DNA from: Pseudomonas sp. ICMP22404
GTDB taxonomy: Bacteria > Pseudomonadota > Gammaproteobacteria > Pseudomonadales > Pseudomonadaceae
Assembly: GCF_006227205.1 (NCBI RefSeq)
Contig: NZ_VCNG01000014.1
Span: 1-64,000 of the forward strand
Reading direction: 5' to 3'
DNA: 64,000 nt
Part shown: positions 8,001-16,909 of the stretch, piece by piece
Numbering within the stretch: the first letter of the stretch is position 1
Layout of the letters: each line of letters opens with the position of its first letter
Program-made: the position numbers and the translations under genes
The notes under the pieces: model-generated
What the model was told of the DNA's origin: nothing
Databases searched by the model: none
What the model saw: only the letters and a program-made list of their open reading frames with translations

Positions 8001-9284
8001 ATGAACGCCGCCATCGACGTCCTGCAATCCACCCATCAACACATCAACCGCGATCGCCTCTGGCGGTCGCTCATGGATCTGGCCCAATTGGGCGCCACGG
8101 TCAAGGGCGGCGTATGCCGGCTGGCCCTGACCGACCTGGACCGCCAGGCCCGGGACCTGTTCGTGCAGTGGGCCGAGGCGGCTGGCTGCACCGTCAGCAT
8201 CGATGCGGTGGGCAATATTTTCGCCCGTCGTCCGGGGCGCAATCCGATCCTGCCACCGGTAATGACCGGCAGTCACATCGACACCCAGCCCACCGGCGGC
8301 AAGTTCGATGGTTGCTTCGGCGTATTGTCCGGTCTGGAAGTGTTGCGCACCCTCAATGACCTGAACATCGAAACCGAAGCGCCGCTGGAAGTGGTGGTGT
8401 GGACCAACGAAGAAGGCTCGCGCTTCGCCCCGTGCATGATGGGGTCCGGGGTGTTCGCGGAGAAATTCACCCTCGAAGAAACCCTGGCCAAGGTCGACGC
8501 CGAAGGCATCACCGTGGGGCAAGCGCTGAATGCCATCGGCTATGCCGGTCCTCGCCAGGTCACCGGTCATCCGGTGGGCGCCTATTTCGAGGCGCACATC
8601 GAACAGGGCCCGATCCTGGAAGACGAACACAAGACCATCGGCATCGTCATGGGCGCACTGGGGCAGAAGTGGTTCGACCTCTCGCTGCGAGGTGTCGAGG
8701 CCCATGCCGGTCCGACCCCGATGCACCTGCGCAAGGACGCCCTGGTTGGCGCCTCGATCATTGTCGGTGCCGTCAACCGTGCCGCCCTTGGCCATCAGCC
8801 CCATGCTTGCGGCACCGTCGGTTGCCTGCAAGCCTATCCGGGCTCGCGCAACGTCATTCCGGGCGAAGTGCGCATGACCCTGGATTTCCGTCATCTGGAA
8901 CCGGCGCGGCTGGATTCGATGATCGCCGAGGTCAAGCAAGTGATCGACGACACCTGCCGGCAACACGGCCTGACGTATGAGTTGACCCCCACCGCCGACT
9001 TCCCGCCGTTGTATTTCGACCCGGGTTGTGTCGACGCCGTACGCGGGGCAGCCCAGGGGCTGGGCCTGTCCCATATGGACATCGTCAGCGGCGCTGGCCA
9101 TGACGCGATTTTCCTGGCCGAGCTGGGCCCGGCCGGGATGATCTTCGTGCCCTGCGAAGGCGGGATCAGCCACAACGAAATCGAGAACGCCGCCCCCGAC
9201 GACCTCGCTGCCGGCTGTGCGGTGTTGCTGCGAGCGATGCTCGCCGCCTCCCAGGCCATCGCCGAAGGGCGCATGGCGGCTTGA
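8001..9284 (+). CDS. M20-family Zn-dependent amidohydrolase, probable N-carbamoyl-beta-alanine amidohydrolase
   Basis: This 427-residue protein belongs to the amidase/hydantoinase-carbamoylase branch of M20 peptidases, with allantoate amidohydrolase and L-carbamoylase as relatives. Metal-binding residues are visible in GSHIDTQPTGGKFDG (His, Asp), NEEGSRF (Glu), HIEQGPILE (His) and GGISHNEIE (C-terminal His). The dimerisation-domain motif GVEAHAGPTPMHLRKDA is present. With hydA and preTA next door, the most likely reaction is the third pathway step, hydrolysis of N-carbamoyl-beta-alanine to beta-alanine, CO2 and ammonia. The ATG at 8001 follows AAAAGGAGATCTCC, a strong ribosome binding site. 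The substrate could also be another N-carbamoyl compound. Confidence 0.85.
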   Translation: MNAAIDVLQSTHQHINRDRLWRSLMDLAQLGATVKGGVCRLALTDLDRQARDLFVQWAEAAGCTVSIDAVGNIFARRPGRNPILPPVMTGSHIDTQPTGGKFDGCFGVLSGLEVLRTLNDLNIETEAPLEVVVWTNEEGSRFAPCMMGSGVFAEKFTLEETLAKVDAEGITVGQALNAIGYAGPRQVTGHPVGAYFEAHIEQGPILEDEHKTIGIVMGALGQKWFDLSLRGVEAHAGPTPMHLRKDALVGASIIVGAVNRAALGHQPHACGTVGCLQAYPGSRNVIPGEVRMTLDFRHLEPARLDSMIAEVKQVIDDTCRQHGLTYELTPTADFPPLYFDPGCVDAVRGAAQGLGLSHMDIVSGAGHDAIFLAELGPAGMIFVPCEGGISHNEIENAAPDDLAAGCAVLLRAMLAASQAIAEGRMAA

Positions 9285-9380
9285 ACGGGGGAATCGGCGG
9301 CTTCACCAGTACTCGCAAGGGAACGCACGACGACCACGGACGGTCGTAACCTCCATGCGCTTCTGACCTATGGAGACCCA

Positions 9381-10865
9381 ATGAGCCAGGACGTCCCCAC
9401 CACGGAGACCAATCGTCGTCAATTGCTGCAAATCATCGCCGGGCTCTCGGACGGGGTGATGTTGATCGAAGTCGACCAGACCATCGCCTGGGCCAACGAG
9501 GCCGTGCTGAACATGCACGGGGTAAAGAACCTCGGGGAACTGGGTGCCAATGCCCGGGAGTATGCCCAGCGCTTCAATTTGCGTTATCGCAACAACCATC
9601 CCTTGACCGCGGACAACTACCCCATCGCCCGGGTCGCCCGTGGCGAGGAGTTCAGCGATGTGTTGGTGGAAGTCACACCGGTGGACGATCCGGACCGCAC
9701 CTGGGTCCATCGCATCCGCAGCATGGTACTGACCGATCGCAACGACGCACCGGAGTTACTGGTGCTGATTCTCAGCGACGCCACGGAGTGGGCCAGCGCC
9801 GAACAGCGGTTCGAGAAAACCTTCGGCGCCAATCCGGCGCCGGCGGTGATCTGTCGCCTCAGCGACCTGCGCTACATCAAGGTCAACCAGGGTTTTCTGG
9901 AGATGACCGGCTACAGCCGCGAGCAGGTGATCGGCCGTTCGGTCTACGAGCTGGACGTGCTGGAGGCCGCCGAGCGACGTGAGCTGGCCATCGAGCGCCT
10001 GGGGCAGGGCGCAACCATTCCGCAGATGCAGGCCGAGCTGAAGTTGCCGGAAGGCACGAGCAAGCAAGTCATCGTCGCCGGCCAGCCACTGGACCTGCAC
10101 GACGAAGATTGCATGCTGTTTTCCTTCATGGACATGGAGCCGCGACGCAAGGCCGAAACGGCCCTGCGCCAGAGCGAGGAGCGCTTCGCCAAGTCGTTTC
10201 GCCTGTCCCCGGTGCCCACCTTGGTGTGCAGCGCCGAACAGCTGTTGCTGGAAATCAACGACGCCTTTCTCGAGACCACCGGCTACGCCAGTGAAGAACT
10301 CTTTGGCAAGACCGTGGCGGAAATCGGCTTTCTCGACAAGGACGCCAGTGCCACGCTGTTTGCCCGTCTGGAGAAGACCACGACGGTGTCCAATGTCGAC
10401 GTCAAGGTACGCAAGAAGGGCGGCGAGCTGATCGACTGCGAGGTGGCGGCCGACACCGTGGTCATTCAGGACCAGCCTTGTTATCTGCTGGTCCTGGTGA
10501 ACATCACCGAACGCAAGCGCTCGCAACTGGAGCTGGTGGCGGCGATCGAGGAGGTGATGAAGGACGCTTCCTGGTTCAGCCGTACATTGATCGAGAAGCT
10601 GGCCAACGTAAAGAGCATCAACACGCAATTGCCCAGCACTTCCTATACCGAGTTGACTGCCCGGGAACGGGATGTGCTGGGGCTCATTTGCCAGGGCCTG
10701 GCAGACAAGGAAATCGCCGCACGTTTGAAACTGGCGCCCAACACCGTGCGAAATCACGTCGCCACCCTGTACTCGAAACTGGATGTTCACAGCCGTAGCG
10801 AGGCCATTGTCTGGGCTCGGGAGCGAGGTCTGTTCGGGAATGACTGGAACATGAAGGCACCATGA
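9381..10865 (+). CDS. Multi-PAS sensor with C-terminal LuxR-type DNA-binding domain
   Basis: The 494-residue protein has three PAS-like units, at about residues 10-125 (GLSDGVMLIEVDQTIAWANEAVL), 135-255 (RYIKVNQGFLEMTGYSREQVIG) and 260-380 (LLEINDAFLETTGYASEELFGKTV). A LuxR helix-turn-helix follows at about 425-487 (TELTARERDVLGLICQGLADKEIAARL). There are no membrane segments and no receiver domain, so it looks like a one-component cytoplasmic sensor-regulator. The ATG at 9381 follows TATGGAGACCCA. Its position just after the pyrimidine amidohydrolase makes a link to that pathway possible, but it could also act elsewhere, for example on the metabolism of neighbouring loci. The signal is unknown. 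Confidence 0.82.
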   Translation: MSQDVPTTETNRRQLLQIIAGLSDGVMLIEVDQTIAWANEAVLNMHGVKNLGELGANAREYAQRFNLRYRNNHPLTADNYPIARVARGEEFSDVLVEVTPVDDPDRTWVHRIRSMVLTDRNDAPELLVLILSDATEWASAEQRFEKTFGANPAPAVICRLSDLRYIKVNQGFLEMTGYSREQVIGRSVYELDVLEAAERRELAIERLGQGATIPQMQAELKLPEGTSKQVIVAGQPLDLHDEDCMLFSFMDMEPRRKAETALRQSEERFAKSFRLSPVPTLVCSAEQLLLEINDAFLETTGYASEELFGKTVAEIGFLDKDASATLFARLEKTTTVSNVDVKVRKKGGELIDCEVAADTVVIQDQPCYLLVLVNITERKRSQLELVAAIEEVMKDASWFSRTLIEKLANVKSINTQLPSTSYTELTARERDVLGLICQGLADKEIAARLKLAPNTVRNHVATLYSKLDVHSRSEAIVWARERGLFGNDWNMKAP

Positions 10866-11107
10866 TAGCCAGTGCAAATGCACCGGATGGGTTAGTGCAA
10901 ATTCGGGTTTCTGACGGGCAGGTGGCTGCTTAGGATGTGAGGGTGCGGCAGTGTCAGAGCAGTGCCGCGTCCCCACGAAACAGTCAAGGAATACGCCACA
11001 ATGTGTAGTGATCAAAGCCAACGAGTCATTGACAGGACGTTTGCTGAAACCCGGGGCTCGGCGTTGTTTGCCGCTCCTTTGTGTGTCTTGTTTTGAGGGG
11101 GCAGACC

Positions 11108-11356
11108 ATGACCCAATTGGCCCCCCTGCGCGCCCGACTCGAAGAAAGTTTCTCGCCGCTGTCCTGCGACTGCAACCTCAACGGTGATGGTACTTTGACT
11201 GTCCGTCTTTATCACCGCGGAAGCGGAGAGGTGGACCTGGTGGTGAGCGGCTTGAACCTCGACAGCGTTCGCTCGGAAGAAAGCCTGGCGAAGCTGATCG
11301 ACGAATTGCGGTATGAACTGCAGAACACCCCAGGGCATCGCAACGATCCCGTGTAG
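11108..11356 (+). CDS. Small DUF1652-family protein
   Basis: This 82-residue protein carries the pattern LRARLEESFSPLSCDCNLN...DGTLTVRLY and a C-terminal LIDELRYELQ, typical of the DUF1652 family found mainly in Pseudomonas. The function is unknown. The ATG at 11108 is preferred over an upstream in-frame ATG at 11081 because GAGGGGGCAG sits in front of it. It is followed by a long palindromic repeat and then by the convergent histidine kinase gene. Confidence 0.75.
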   Translation: MTQLAPLRARLEESFSPLSCDCNLNGDGTLTVRLYHRGSGEVDLVVSGLNLDSVRSEESLAKLIDELRYELQNTPGHRNDPV

Positions 11357-11379
11357 ATAATCAACTGAATGCAGTCTTC

Positions 11380-11510
11380 TGTGGCGAGGGGATTTATCCC
11401 CGCTGGGTCGCGGAGCGGCCCCCCTAGGTTCGTCGATCACGTGACTATTTTGGGGCTGCTTCGCACCCCAGCGGGGCGGTGCGACGTTTCGCTAAATCCC
11501 CTCGCCACAA
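11380..11510. repeat. Long palindromic repeat (GTGGCGAGGGGATTTA family)
   Basis: The ends are inverted copies of GTGGCGAGGGGATTTA (11381 onward) and TAAATCCCCTCGCCAC (to 11508). Inner parts read CCCCGCTGGG and CCCAGCGGGG. The same element occurs at 59074-59222, and a single arm at 30186-30220. It lies between the DUF1652 gene and the end of the convergent kinase gene, where it could act as a transcript end for both. Confidence 0.85.
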
Positions 11511-11528
11511 ATAGACTGGGCTCGATCT

Positions 11529-12914
11529 TTACAACAGCGTCGCCCGGCAATCGAGCGCCAGCCGCGCGCCGCCGTGTTCGCTGTTGCCCACCTCCAGTGT
11601 GAAGCCGTGCAAATTGACAATCGCCGCGACGATCGACAGCCCCAGGCCAAACCCGCCATGGTGGCTGCTGCCTTCGGCACGATAGAAGCGGCGGAACACG
11701 GCCTTGCGCTCTGGCTCCGGAATGCCGGGGCCGGAGTCGAGCACCTCGATGCGGGTGCTGTCGCCCTGGTCGATACCGCGCAGAGTCACTTTGCCTCCCG
11801 CCGGGGTGAACTTGATGGAGTTGCTCAACAGGTTCGACACTGCTTCGAACAGCAACGCCCGGTCGCCGTTGAGCAAAGGCAAGGTCTCGGGTACTTCGAG
11901 GCTGAAGGTCAACTCGCCTTCCTCGGCCAGGGGCAGATAGAAGTCGTGCAGCTCCTGTAGCAACTGCAGCGGGTCGACGCGCACGAAACCCGAGCGGCGC
12001 TGCTGGTCTTCCAGCTCGGAGATCCTCAGCAAGCCTCGGAACCGTGCCATCAGGGTATCGGTCTCGGCGATCACCTGATCCATCTGCAAGGCCTCGGGTG
12101 ATCCATCCGCGGCTTGCTGCTGGATACGATAAAGCTGGGCGCGCAAACGGGTCAGCGGCGTGCGCAGATCGTGGGCGATGTTGTCGCATACGCCCTTGAC
12201 CTCGTTCATCAGGCGTTCGATGCGATCGAGCATGGCATTGACGATTGCCGCCAGCATGTCCAGTTCATCCCGCCGACTCGAAAGCGGCAGGCGATGGGTC
12301 AGGTCGCCGGCGACGATGGCCTCGGCACTGGCCTGCAGTTTGCGGATGCGCTGCAGCGGTCGGCGGCGCAAAAGATGCCAACCGGCGATCCCCGGCAGAA
12401 TGGTCAGCGACACACCCCATAACAACGCATGGAGGATGATGCGGGTCACCGCGAAGAGCGAGCCGTTGTCCCGCGCCAGCACCAGCCAGCGCCCATCCTG
12501 GGTCCGGCTCGCCACGGCATCGCAACTGTCGGAGGGTACGCTCGGGTCGTCGTAGTCGACACAATCGCTGAGTATGTGGATCTTGCCGTCCAGCGGCAGG
12601 TCGGCGGGGACCCGCAGGATCGGCCCGCTCAGGTGTCGCAGTTGGGCGTCGAACAGGCCGTAGGCGTCGACACCGCGGTCGTCCAGGGTCAGGCTGGCCA
12701 TGAGCGCGTCTTCCAGTTGATCGCCGTGGATGCGGGCGAACAGATGCTGGCGCTGCATCAGGGAATGTTTGGCCAGGCTGTCGAGGTAGCCGAAAACCTC
12801 GTAGTACATCACCCCCATCAGGATGGCGCTCCAGAGCACGAACAGCGCGCTGTACAGCGCCAGCAGGCGGCTGCTGGAAGAGCGCCAGCCCTTAGCAGGG
12901 TTCAGCAATGACAT
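11529..12914 (-). CDS. Membrane sensor histidine kinase
   Basis: The protein has 461 residues. A first membrane helix lies at about 17-38, a periplasmic sensor region at about 40-155, and a second helix at about 157-178. HAMP follows at about 180-235, then the phosphoacceptor helix with His248 in DNIAHDLRTPLTRLRAQL. The ATPase domain has an N-box NLLSNSIKF (361-369), a G1 box DSGPGIPE (393-400) and a G2 box GFGLGLSIV (421-429). The gene overlaps the 3' end of its response-regulator gene by 23 bases, so the two are translationally coupled. The signal is unknown; two cysteines (118 and 131) in the periplasmic loop could form a disulfide. It faces the DUF1652 gene tail to tail. Confidence 0.92.
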   Translation of the reverse strand: MSLLNPAKGWRSSSSRLLALYSALFVLWSAILMGVMYYEVFGYLDSLAKHSLMQRQHLFARIHGDQLEDALMASLTLDDRGVDAYGLFDAQLRHLSGPILRVPADLPLDGKIHILSDCVDYDDPSVPSDSCDAVASRTQDGRWLVLARDNGSLFAVTRIILHALLWGVSLTILPGIAGWHLLRRRPLQRIRKLQASAEAIVAGDLTHRLPLSSRRDELDMLAAIVNAMLDRIERLMNEVKGVCDNIAHDLRTPLTRLRAQLYRIQQQAADGSPEALQMDQVIAETDTLMARFRGLLRISELEDQQRRSGFVRVDPLQLLQELHDFYLPLAEEGELTFSLEVPETLPLLNGDRALLFEAVSNLLSNSIKFTPAGGKVTLRGIDQGDSTRIEVLDSGPGIPEPERKAVFRRFYRAEGSSHHGGFGLGLSIVAAIVNLHGFTLEVGNSEHGGARLALDCRATLL

Positions 12915-13575
12915 AGCCCGAACCCCGCACGGTGCGAATCAGCGGTTCCAGGCCCGGCGGATCGATTTTCTTGCGCAGGCGACCGATATGGACGTCGATC
13001 AGGTTGGTGCCCGGGTCGAAGTGATAGCCCCAGACTTCCTCGAAAATCATCATGCGCGAAAGAATCTGCCCGCTGTTGCGCATCAGGAACTCAAGCAGTT
13101 TGTATTCGGTGGGCAGCAGGCTGAGCAGTTGCCCGTTGCGGCTGGCCTCACGGCTGATCAGATCCAGTTCCAGATCGGCCACGCGCAGGATGGTTTCCGG
13201 CTCCCGGGTGCCATTGTTGCGTCGTAGCAACACTTCGACGCGGGCGGCCATTTCATCGGTGGCGAACGGTTTGGTCAGGTAATCGTCGCCGCCGGCCCGC
13301 AGGCCACGGACACGCTCGTCCACATCGGAAAGGGCGCTGATCATCAGGATCGGTGTCGCCACGCCCATGGTGCGCAGGGTCGTGACAATCACCAGGCCGT
13401 CGAGCTCGGGCAGCATGCGGTCGAGGGTAATCAGGTCGTAGTCCCCGCTCACCGCTCGCTCCAGGCCTTCGCGACCGTTGTCGACCCAGTCGACGTTCAG
13501 GCCGTTACGGGTCAGCTCGGCGACGATTTCACGGGCGGTCACGGCGTCGTCTTCGATGGTCAGAATGCGGTTCAT
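12892..13575 (-). CDS. OmpR/PhoB-family response regulator
   Basis: The protein has 227 residues. The receiver domain has the acidic pair E8-D9-D10, the phosphorylation site D52 (LITLDRMLPELDG) and the conserved lysine in DYLTKPF. The C-terminal winged helix ends with IDVHIGRLRKKIDPPGLEPLIRTVRGSGYVI, a typical PhoB-type wing. The start at 13575 (MNRILTIEDDA) is chosen over an in-frame extension to 13668, because the family begins just before the acidic pair. It is divergent from hcnA with a 290-base gap, and its promoter must lie there. Targets are unknown; control of hcn by this pair is possible but unproven. Confidence 0.93.
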   Translation of the reverse strand: MNRILTIEDDAVTAREIVAELTRNGLNVDWVDNGREGLERAVSGDYDLITLDRMLPELDGLVIVTTLRTMGVATPILMISALSDVDERVRGLRAGGDDYLTKPFATDEMAARVEVLLRRNNGTREPETILRVADLELDLISREASRNGQLLSLLPTEYKLLEFLMRNSGQILSRMMIFEEVWGYHFDPGTNLIDVHIGRLRKKIDPPGLEPLIRTVRGSGYVIAEPC

Positions 13576-13677
13576 GGGCGGTACCGAGTTGAGAAATTGA
13601 TGCCATTGCGCGGCATTCTGCCAAAGAAAACCTGTCGGCTTTCTGAAAAAAAGTTCATGGACGGCCAAGCGGTTTCA

Positions 13678-13718
13678 CTGGCCTGGATCAACACTTGGTC
13701 ACAAATAATCCCTAACAT
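13678..13718 (+). promoter_or_regulatory. Putative hcnA promoter with ANR-box-like site
   Basis: CTGGC-CTGG-ATCAA at 13678-13691 closely matches the degenerate ANR/FNR box of known hcnA promoters, as remembered (TTGGC-N4-ATCAA). TAACAT at 13713-13718 matches four of six bases of a sigma-70 minus-10 box. A start point near 13725 would put the ANR site centred about 41 bases upstream, the usual position for an ANR-activated promoter with no minus-35 box. This fits the known low-oxygen induction of cyanide production. Confidence 0.5.
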
Positions 13719-13793
13719 GAATTGAGTGCGCACCATTATGTTGCGTCCGTTACCCTGCCTTGGCGCGCTGTCGCCGTCGGGTAACGACGCTAA

Positions 13794-13856
13794 CCGGTGA
13801 TGGTGTGCTGCAAGGAGCCGAGACCTCACCGGTCTTCAATAAAAGCATCAAGGAAG
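13794..13856 (+). promoter_or_regulatory. hcnA leader with two GGA motifs, candidate RsmA/RsmE target
   Basis: CCGGTGA (13794-13800) can pair with TCACCGG (13826-13832), presenting CAAGGAGC (13811-13818) in the loop. A second motif, CAAGGAAG at 13849-13856, fits the RsmA/E consensus CANGGANG exactly and is also the ribosome binding site of hcnA. In studied pseudomonads, hcnA is repressed at translation by RsmA/RsmE and released by Gac-controlled small RNAs; the sequence fits that scheme. Confidence 0.55.
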
Positions 13857-13865
13857 AGCCGCATC

Positions 13866-14189
13866 ATGCAGCCTCAAGACCTTCTACGCCAAAAATTCGA
13901 TATCCAGCCATTGACCCGGCCTGACATGACGGTGCACCTGGACGGGCGGATCGTCAATGCCGCCCGGGGTGAAACCGTCCTGACCGTCATCCAGTCCCAG
14001 GGCCAGCGCCAGGTGGCCCGCAACGATCATGGCCAGATCAGCGGCGCCTACTGCGGCATGGGCGTCTGCCAATGCTGTCTGGTCAGGATCGACGGCCGGC
14101 ACAAGCGCCGGGCCTGCCAGACCCAGGTGCGCCCCGGTATGCAGATCGAAACCCGGACCAACCGTATCGTCGAAACGGAGGCGCCATGA
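13866..14189 (+). CDS. hcnA: Hydrogen cyanide synthase subunit HcnA
   Basis: This 107-residue [2Fe-2S] protein has a ferredoxin-like cluster motif (AYCGMGVCQCCLVRIDG, followed by RRACQTQVRPGM). It is the small electron-transfer subunit of the membrane-associated synthase that oxidises glycine to HCN and CO2. Residues FDIQPLTRPDMTVHLDG and the whole C-terminal half match HcnA as remembered from P. aeruginosa and P. protegens. The ATG at 13866 follows AAGGAAG. The stop overlaps the hcnB start (ATGA), so the subunits are coupled. Cyanide contributes to biocontrol of root pathogens. Confidence 0.92.
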   Translation: MQPQDLLRQKFDIQPLTRPDMTVHLDGRIVNAARGETVLTVIQSQGQRQVARNDHGQISGAYCGMGVCQCCLVRIDGRHKRRACQTQVRPGMQIETRTNRIVETEAP

Positions 14190-15595
14190 ACCTCGATCCG
14201 GTGATTGTCGGCGGTGGGCCGGCGGGCATGGCGGCCGCCATCGAACTGGCGGCCCATGGGCTGCGCTGCACATTGCTTGAAGAGGCGCCGCGCCTGGGCG
14301 GCGTGGTGTATCGGGGGCCATTGCGCGACGGCGTCAGCCTCGACTACCTGGGACCGCGCTACAGCGAAGCCCTGGAAAAACTCCATGGTGAGTTTGACCA
14401 GCACGCCGGGCTGATTGACGTCCGTCTCAACCACCGCGTCATCGGGGCCGAAGGGGTGCGGGCGCTGATGCTGCTCGATGCCGATGAACGCGTGCGCGAG
14501 GTTGCCTATTCCCATCTGGTCCTGGCGGCCGGTTGCCATGAGCGCAGCGTGCCGTTCCCCGGCTGGACCCTGCCGGGGGTGATGCTGTTGGGTGGCCTGC
14601 AACTGCAGATCAAGAGCGGGGTGGTCAAGCCTCCGAGCCCGGTGGTGATCGCCGGTACCGGTCCGTTGCTGCCGCTGGTGGCGTGTCAGCTGCATGCCGC
14701 AGGCGTGGCCGTGGCTGGTGTCTATGAAGCCTGCGCATTCGGCCGGATCGCCAAGGAAAGCCTGGCGTTACTGAACAAGCCGCAGCTTTTTCTCGACGGC
14801 CTGAGCATGCTGGCCTATCTCAAGCGTTATCGCATACCCGTGCGCTATGGTTGGGGCGTGGTGCAGGCCCACGGGGAGGATGAATTGAACATGGTCACCG
14901 TCGCGCCGTATTCCAGCGATTGGGAGCCCGACCTCGCACGCGCCGAACAAGTGCCGGCCCAGACGTTGGCGGTCGGCTACGGCTTCATACCGCGCACCCA
15001 GTTGAGCCAGCAGATGGGCCTTGAGCATGGTTTCAGCGACGATGGCTACCTGCGGGCGGTGGCCGATGCCTGGCAGCAAAGCAGCGAGGCGCACATCCAC
15101 CTCGCCGGTGACATGGGCGGGATTCGCGGCGGTGAAGCGGCCATGCTCAGCGGGCGTATTGCCGCGCTGTCGGTGCTGATGCAATGCAATGTGCTGGACT
15201 CCCATGCCGCCCTCGAACGCCGCAAGCAGTATCAGACACAGTTGGATCGGATCATCCGTTTCCGTGCCGCCGTGGATCGCTACACCCGACGCGGTGCCGG
15301 ACAAACCGCCCTGCCGGCGGCCGATACGGTGATCTGCCGCTGTGAACACGCCACCCGCGCCGACATCGACCGGGCCCTGGAGCAGGGTGTGCAGGACATG
15401 GCCAGCCTGAAGATGCGCACCCGCGTGAGCATGGGCGATTGCCAGGGACGGATGTGCGTCGGCTACTGCAGCGACCGCCTGCGCGAAGCCACCGGGCGTG
15501 CCGATGTCGGCTGGCTGCGACCACGCTTTCCGATCGATCCGATACCGTTTTCAGCGTTCCGTAATGTTGGCATGGAGGTCGCTCGGCATGACTAA
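14186..15595 (+). CDS. hcnB: Hydrogen cyanide synthase subunit HcnB
   Basis: This 469-residue FAD-dependent oxidoreductase has the N-terminal dinucleotide fold VIVGGGPAGMAAAIELA and a second fold near VVIAGTGPLLPLVACQ. The C-terminal domain is a bacterioferritin-ferredoxin-like [2Fe-2S] motif (VICRCEHATRADID and GDCQGRMCVGYC, giving the C-x-C...C-x4-C spacing). It follows the HcnB pattern closely, including PFPGWTLPGVMLLGG. Together with HcnC it forms the flavin part of glycine oxidation. The start at 14186 overlaps hcnA by four bases and its end overlaps hcnC by eight, so the three genes form one tight operon. Confidence 0.93.
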   Translation: MNLDPVIVGGGPAGMAAAIELAAHGLRCTLLEEAPRLGGVVYRGPLRDGVSLDYLGPRYSEALEKLHGEFDQHAGLIDVRLNHRVIGAEGVRALMLLDADERVREVAYSHLVLAAGCHERSVPFPGWTLPGVMLLGGLQLQIKSGVVKPPSPVVIAGTGPLLPLVACQLHAAGVAVAGVYEACAFGRIAKESLALLNKPQLFLDGLSMLAYLKRYRIPVRYGWGVVQAHGEDELNMVTVAPYSSDWEPDLARAEQVPAQTLAVGYGFIPRTQLSQQMGLEHGFSDDGYLRAVADAWQQSSEAHIHLAGDMGGIRGGEAAMLSGRIAALSVLMQCNVLDSHAALERRKQYQTQLDRIIRFRAAVDRYTRRGAGQTALPAADTVICRCEHATRADIDRALEQGVQDMASLKMRTRVSMGDCQGRMCVGYCSDRLREATGRADVGWLRPRFPIDPIPFSAFRNVGMEVARHD

Positions 15596-16865
15596 GCATT
15601 TAGAGACCCGGGACTACGATGTGGTCATCGCCGGTGGCGGCGTGATCGGCGCTTCCTGTGCCTACCAACTGTCCAAGCGCAAGCACCTGAGGGTCGCCCT
15701 GATCGACGCCAAGCGCCCCGGCAACGCGACCCGCGCTTCGGCCGGCGGGCTGTGGGCCATTGGCGAGTCGGTGGGGCTGGGGTGCGGGGTGATCTTCTTT
15801 CGCATGATGTCGGCCAACCGCAAGCGCCAGACCCAGGGAGCGGCTGTGGCGGTGGATGCCAGCACGCCGCATATCCTGCCGCAGTCGTTCTTCGACTTTG
15901 CCTTGCAGTCCAATGCGATGTACCCCCAACTGCACCGGGAGCTGCTGGACAACCATGGCATGGATATCAAATTCGAGGAAACCGGGCTCAAGTTCGTGAT
16001 CTACGACGATGAGGATCGCTTGTATGCCGAGCACATCGTCGCCTGCATTCCCCACCTGGCCGATCAGGTGCGCTGGCTTGACCAGGCCGCCCTGCGCGAG
16101 GCCGAGCCCAGCGTCAGCCATGAAGCCCGGGGCGCCCTGGAATTCCTGTGCGACCACCAGGTCAGCCCGTTCCGGCTGGCCGACGCCTACACCGAAGGTG
16201 CCCGGCAGAATGGTGTCGACCTGTACTTCAATACCCACGTTACCGAGGTGTTGCGCAGCGGGACGCGGGTGACGGGGGTAAACACCGCCGAGGCCGGCAC
16301 CTTCAACTGCCGGACCCTGATCAATGCCACCGGTGCCTGGGCGGCGGACCTGAGCGAGCAGGCCACCGGCGTGCGGATTCCGGTCAAGCCGGTCAAGGGG
16401 CAGATCCTGCTGACCGAGCGTATGCCGAAGCTTCTCAATGGGTGCCTGACCACCAGCGACTGCTACGTGGCGCAGAAAGACAACGGCGAAATCCTTATCG
16501 GTAGCACCACGGAAGACAAGGGCTTCGATGTGACCACCACCTACCCAGAGATCGAGGGGCTGGTGCAGGGGGCGATGCGGTGCATCCCGCAACTGGCCGA
16601 CATCAACCTCAAGCGGACTTGGGCTGGCCTGCGCCCGGGCTCTCCCGATGAATTGCCGATCCTGGGGCCGATGCGAGGCGTGGAAGGCTACCTCAATGCC
16701 TGCGGACATTTCCGCACGGGCATCCTGACCTCGGCCATCACCGGCGTCTTGCTGGACAGGCTGGTCAACAACGAGCCGCTGCCGTTGGATATCACGCCGT
16801 TCCTGGCGGACCGCTTCGAGGTGATGCCGAGGGTGGCTGAGCCGAAGGATATGGAGTTGGCCTGA
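15588..16865 (+). CDS. hcnC: Hydrogen cyanide synthase subunit HcnC
   Basis: This 425-residue protein is of the DadA/glycine oxidase type, with an N-terminal FAD fold (DVVIAGGGVIGASCAYQLS) and the substrate-side residues of this family near the end (TWAGLRPGSPDELPILGP). Long stretches such as ATRASAGGLWAIGESVGLG match HcnC proteins as remembered. It probably oxidises glycine to iminoacetic acid with transfer of electrons through HcnA/B to the respiratory chain. The ATG at 15588 lies inside the end of hcnB. After its stop a REP pair separates it from the convergent RpiR-type gene. Confidence 0.93.
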   Translation: MTKHLETRDYDVVIAGGGVIGASCAYQLSKRKHLRVALIDAKRPGNATRASAGGLWAIGESVGLGCGVIFFRMMSANRKRQTQGAAVAVDASTPHILPQSFFDFALQSNAMYPQLHRELLDNHGMDIKFEETGLKFVIYDDEDRLYAEHIVACIPHLADQVRWLDQAALREAEPSVSHEARGALEFLCDHQVSPFRLADAYTEGARQNGVDLYFNTHVTEVLRSGTRVTGVNTAEAGTFNCRTLINATGAWAADLSEQATGVRIPVKPVKGQILLTERMPKLLNGCLTTSDCYVAQKDNGEILIGSTTEDKGFDVTTTYPEIEGLVQGAMRCIPQLADINLKRTWAGLRPGSPDELPILGPMRGVEGYLNACGHFRTGILTSAITGVLLDRLVNNEPLPLDITPFLADRFEVMPRVAEPKDMELA

Positions 16866-16909
16866 GGCATCGAGCCTATGCTCGAATGCAAGTCAGTGAA
16901 GCCTCCACC

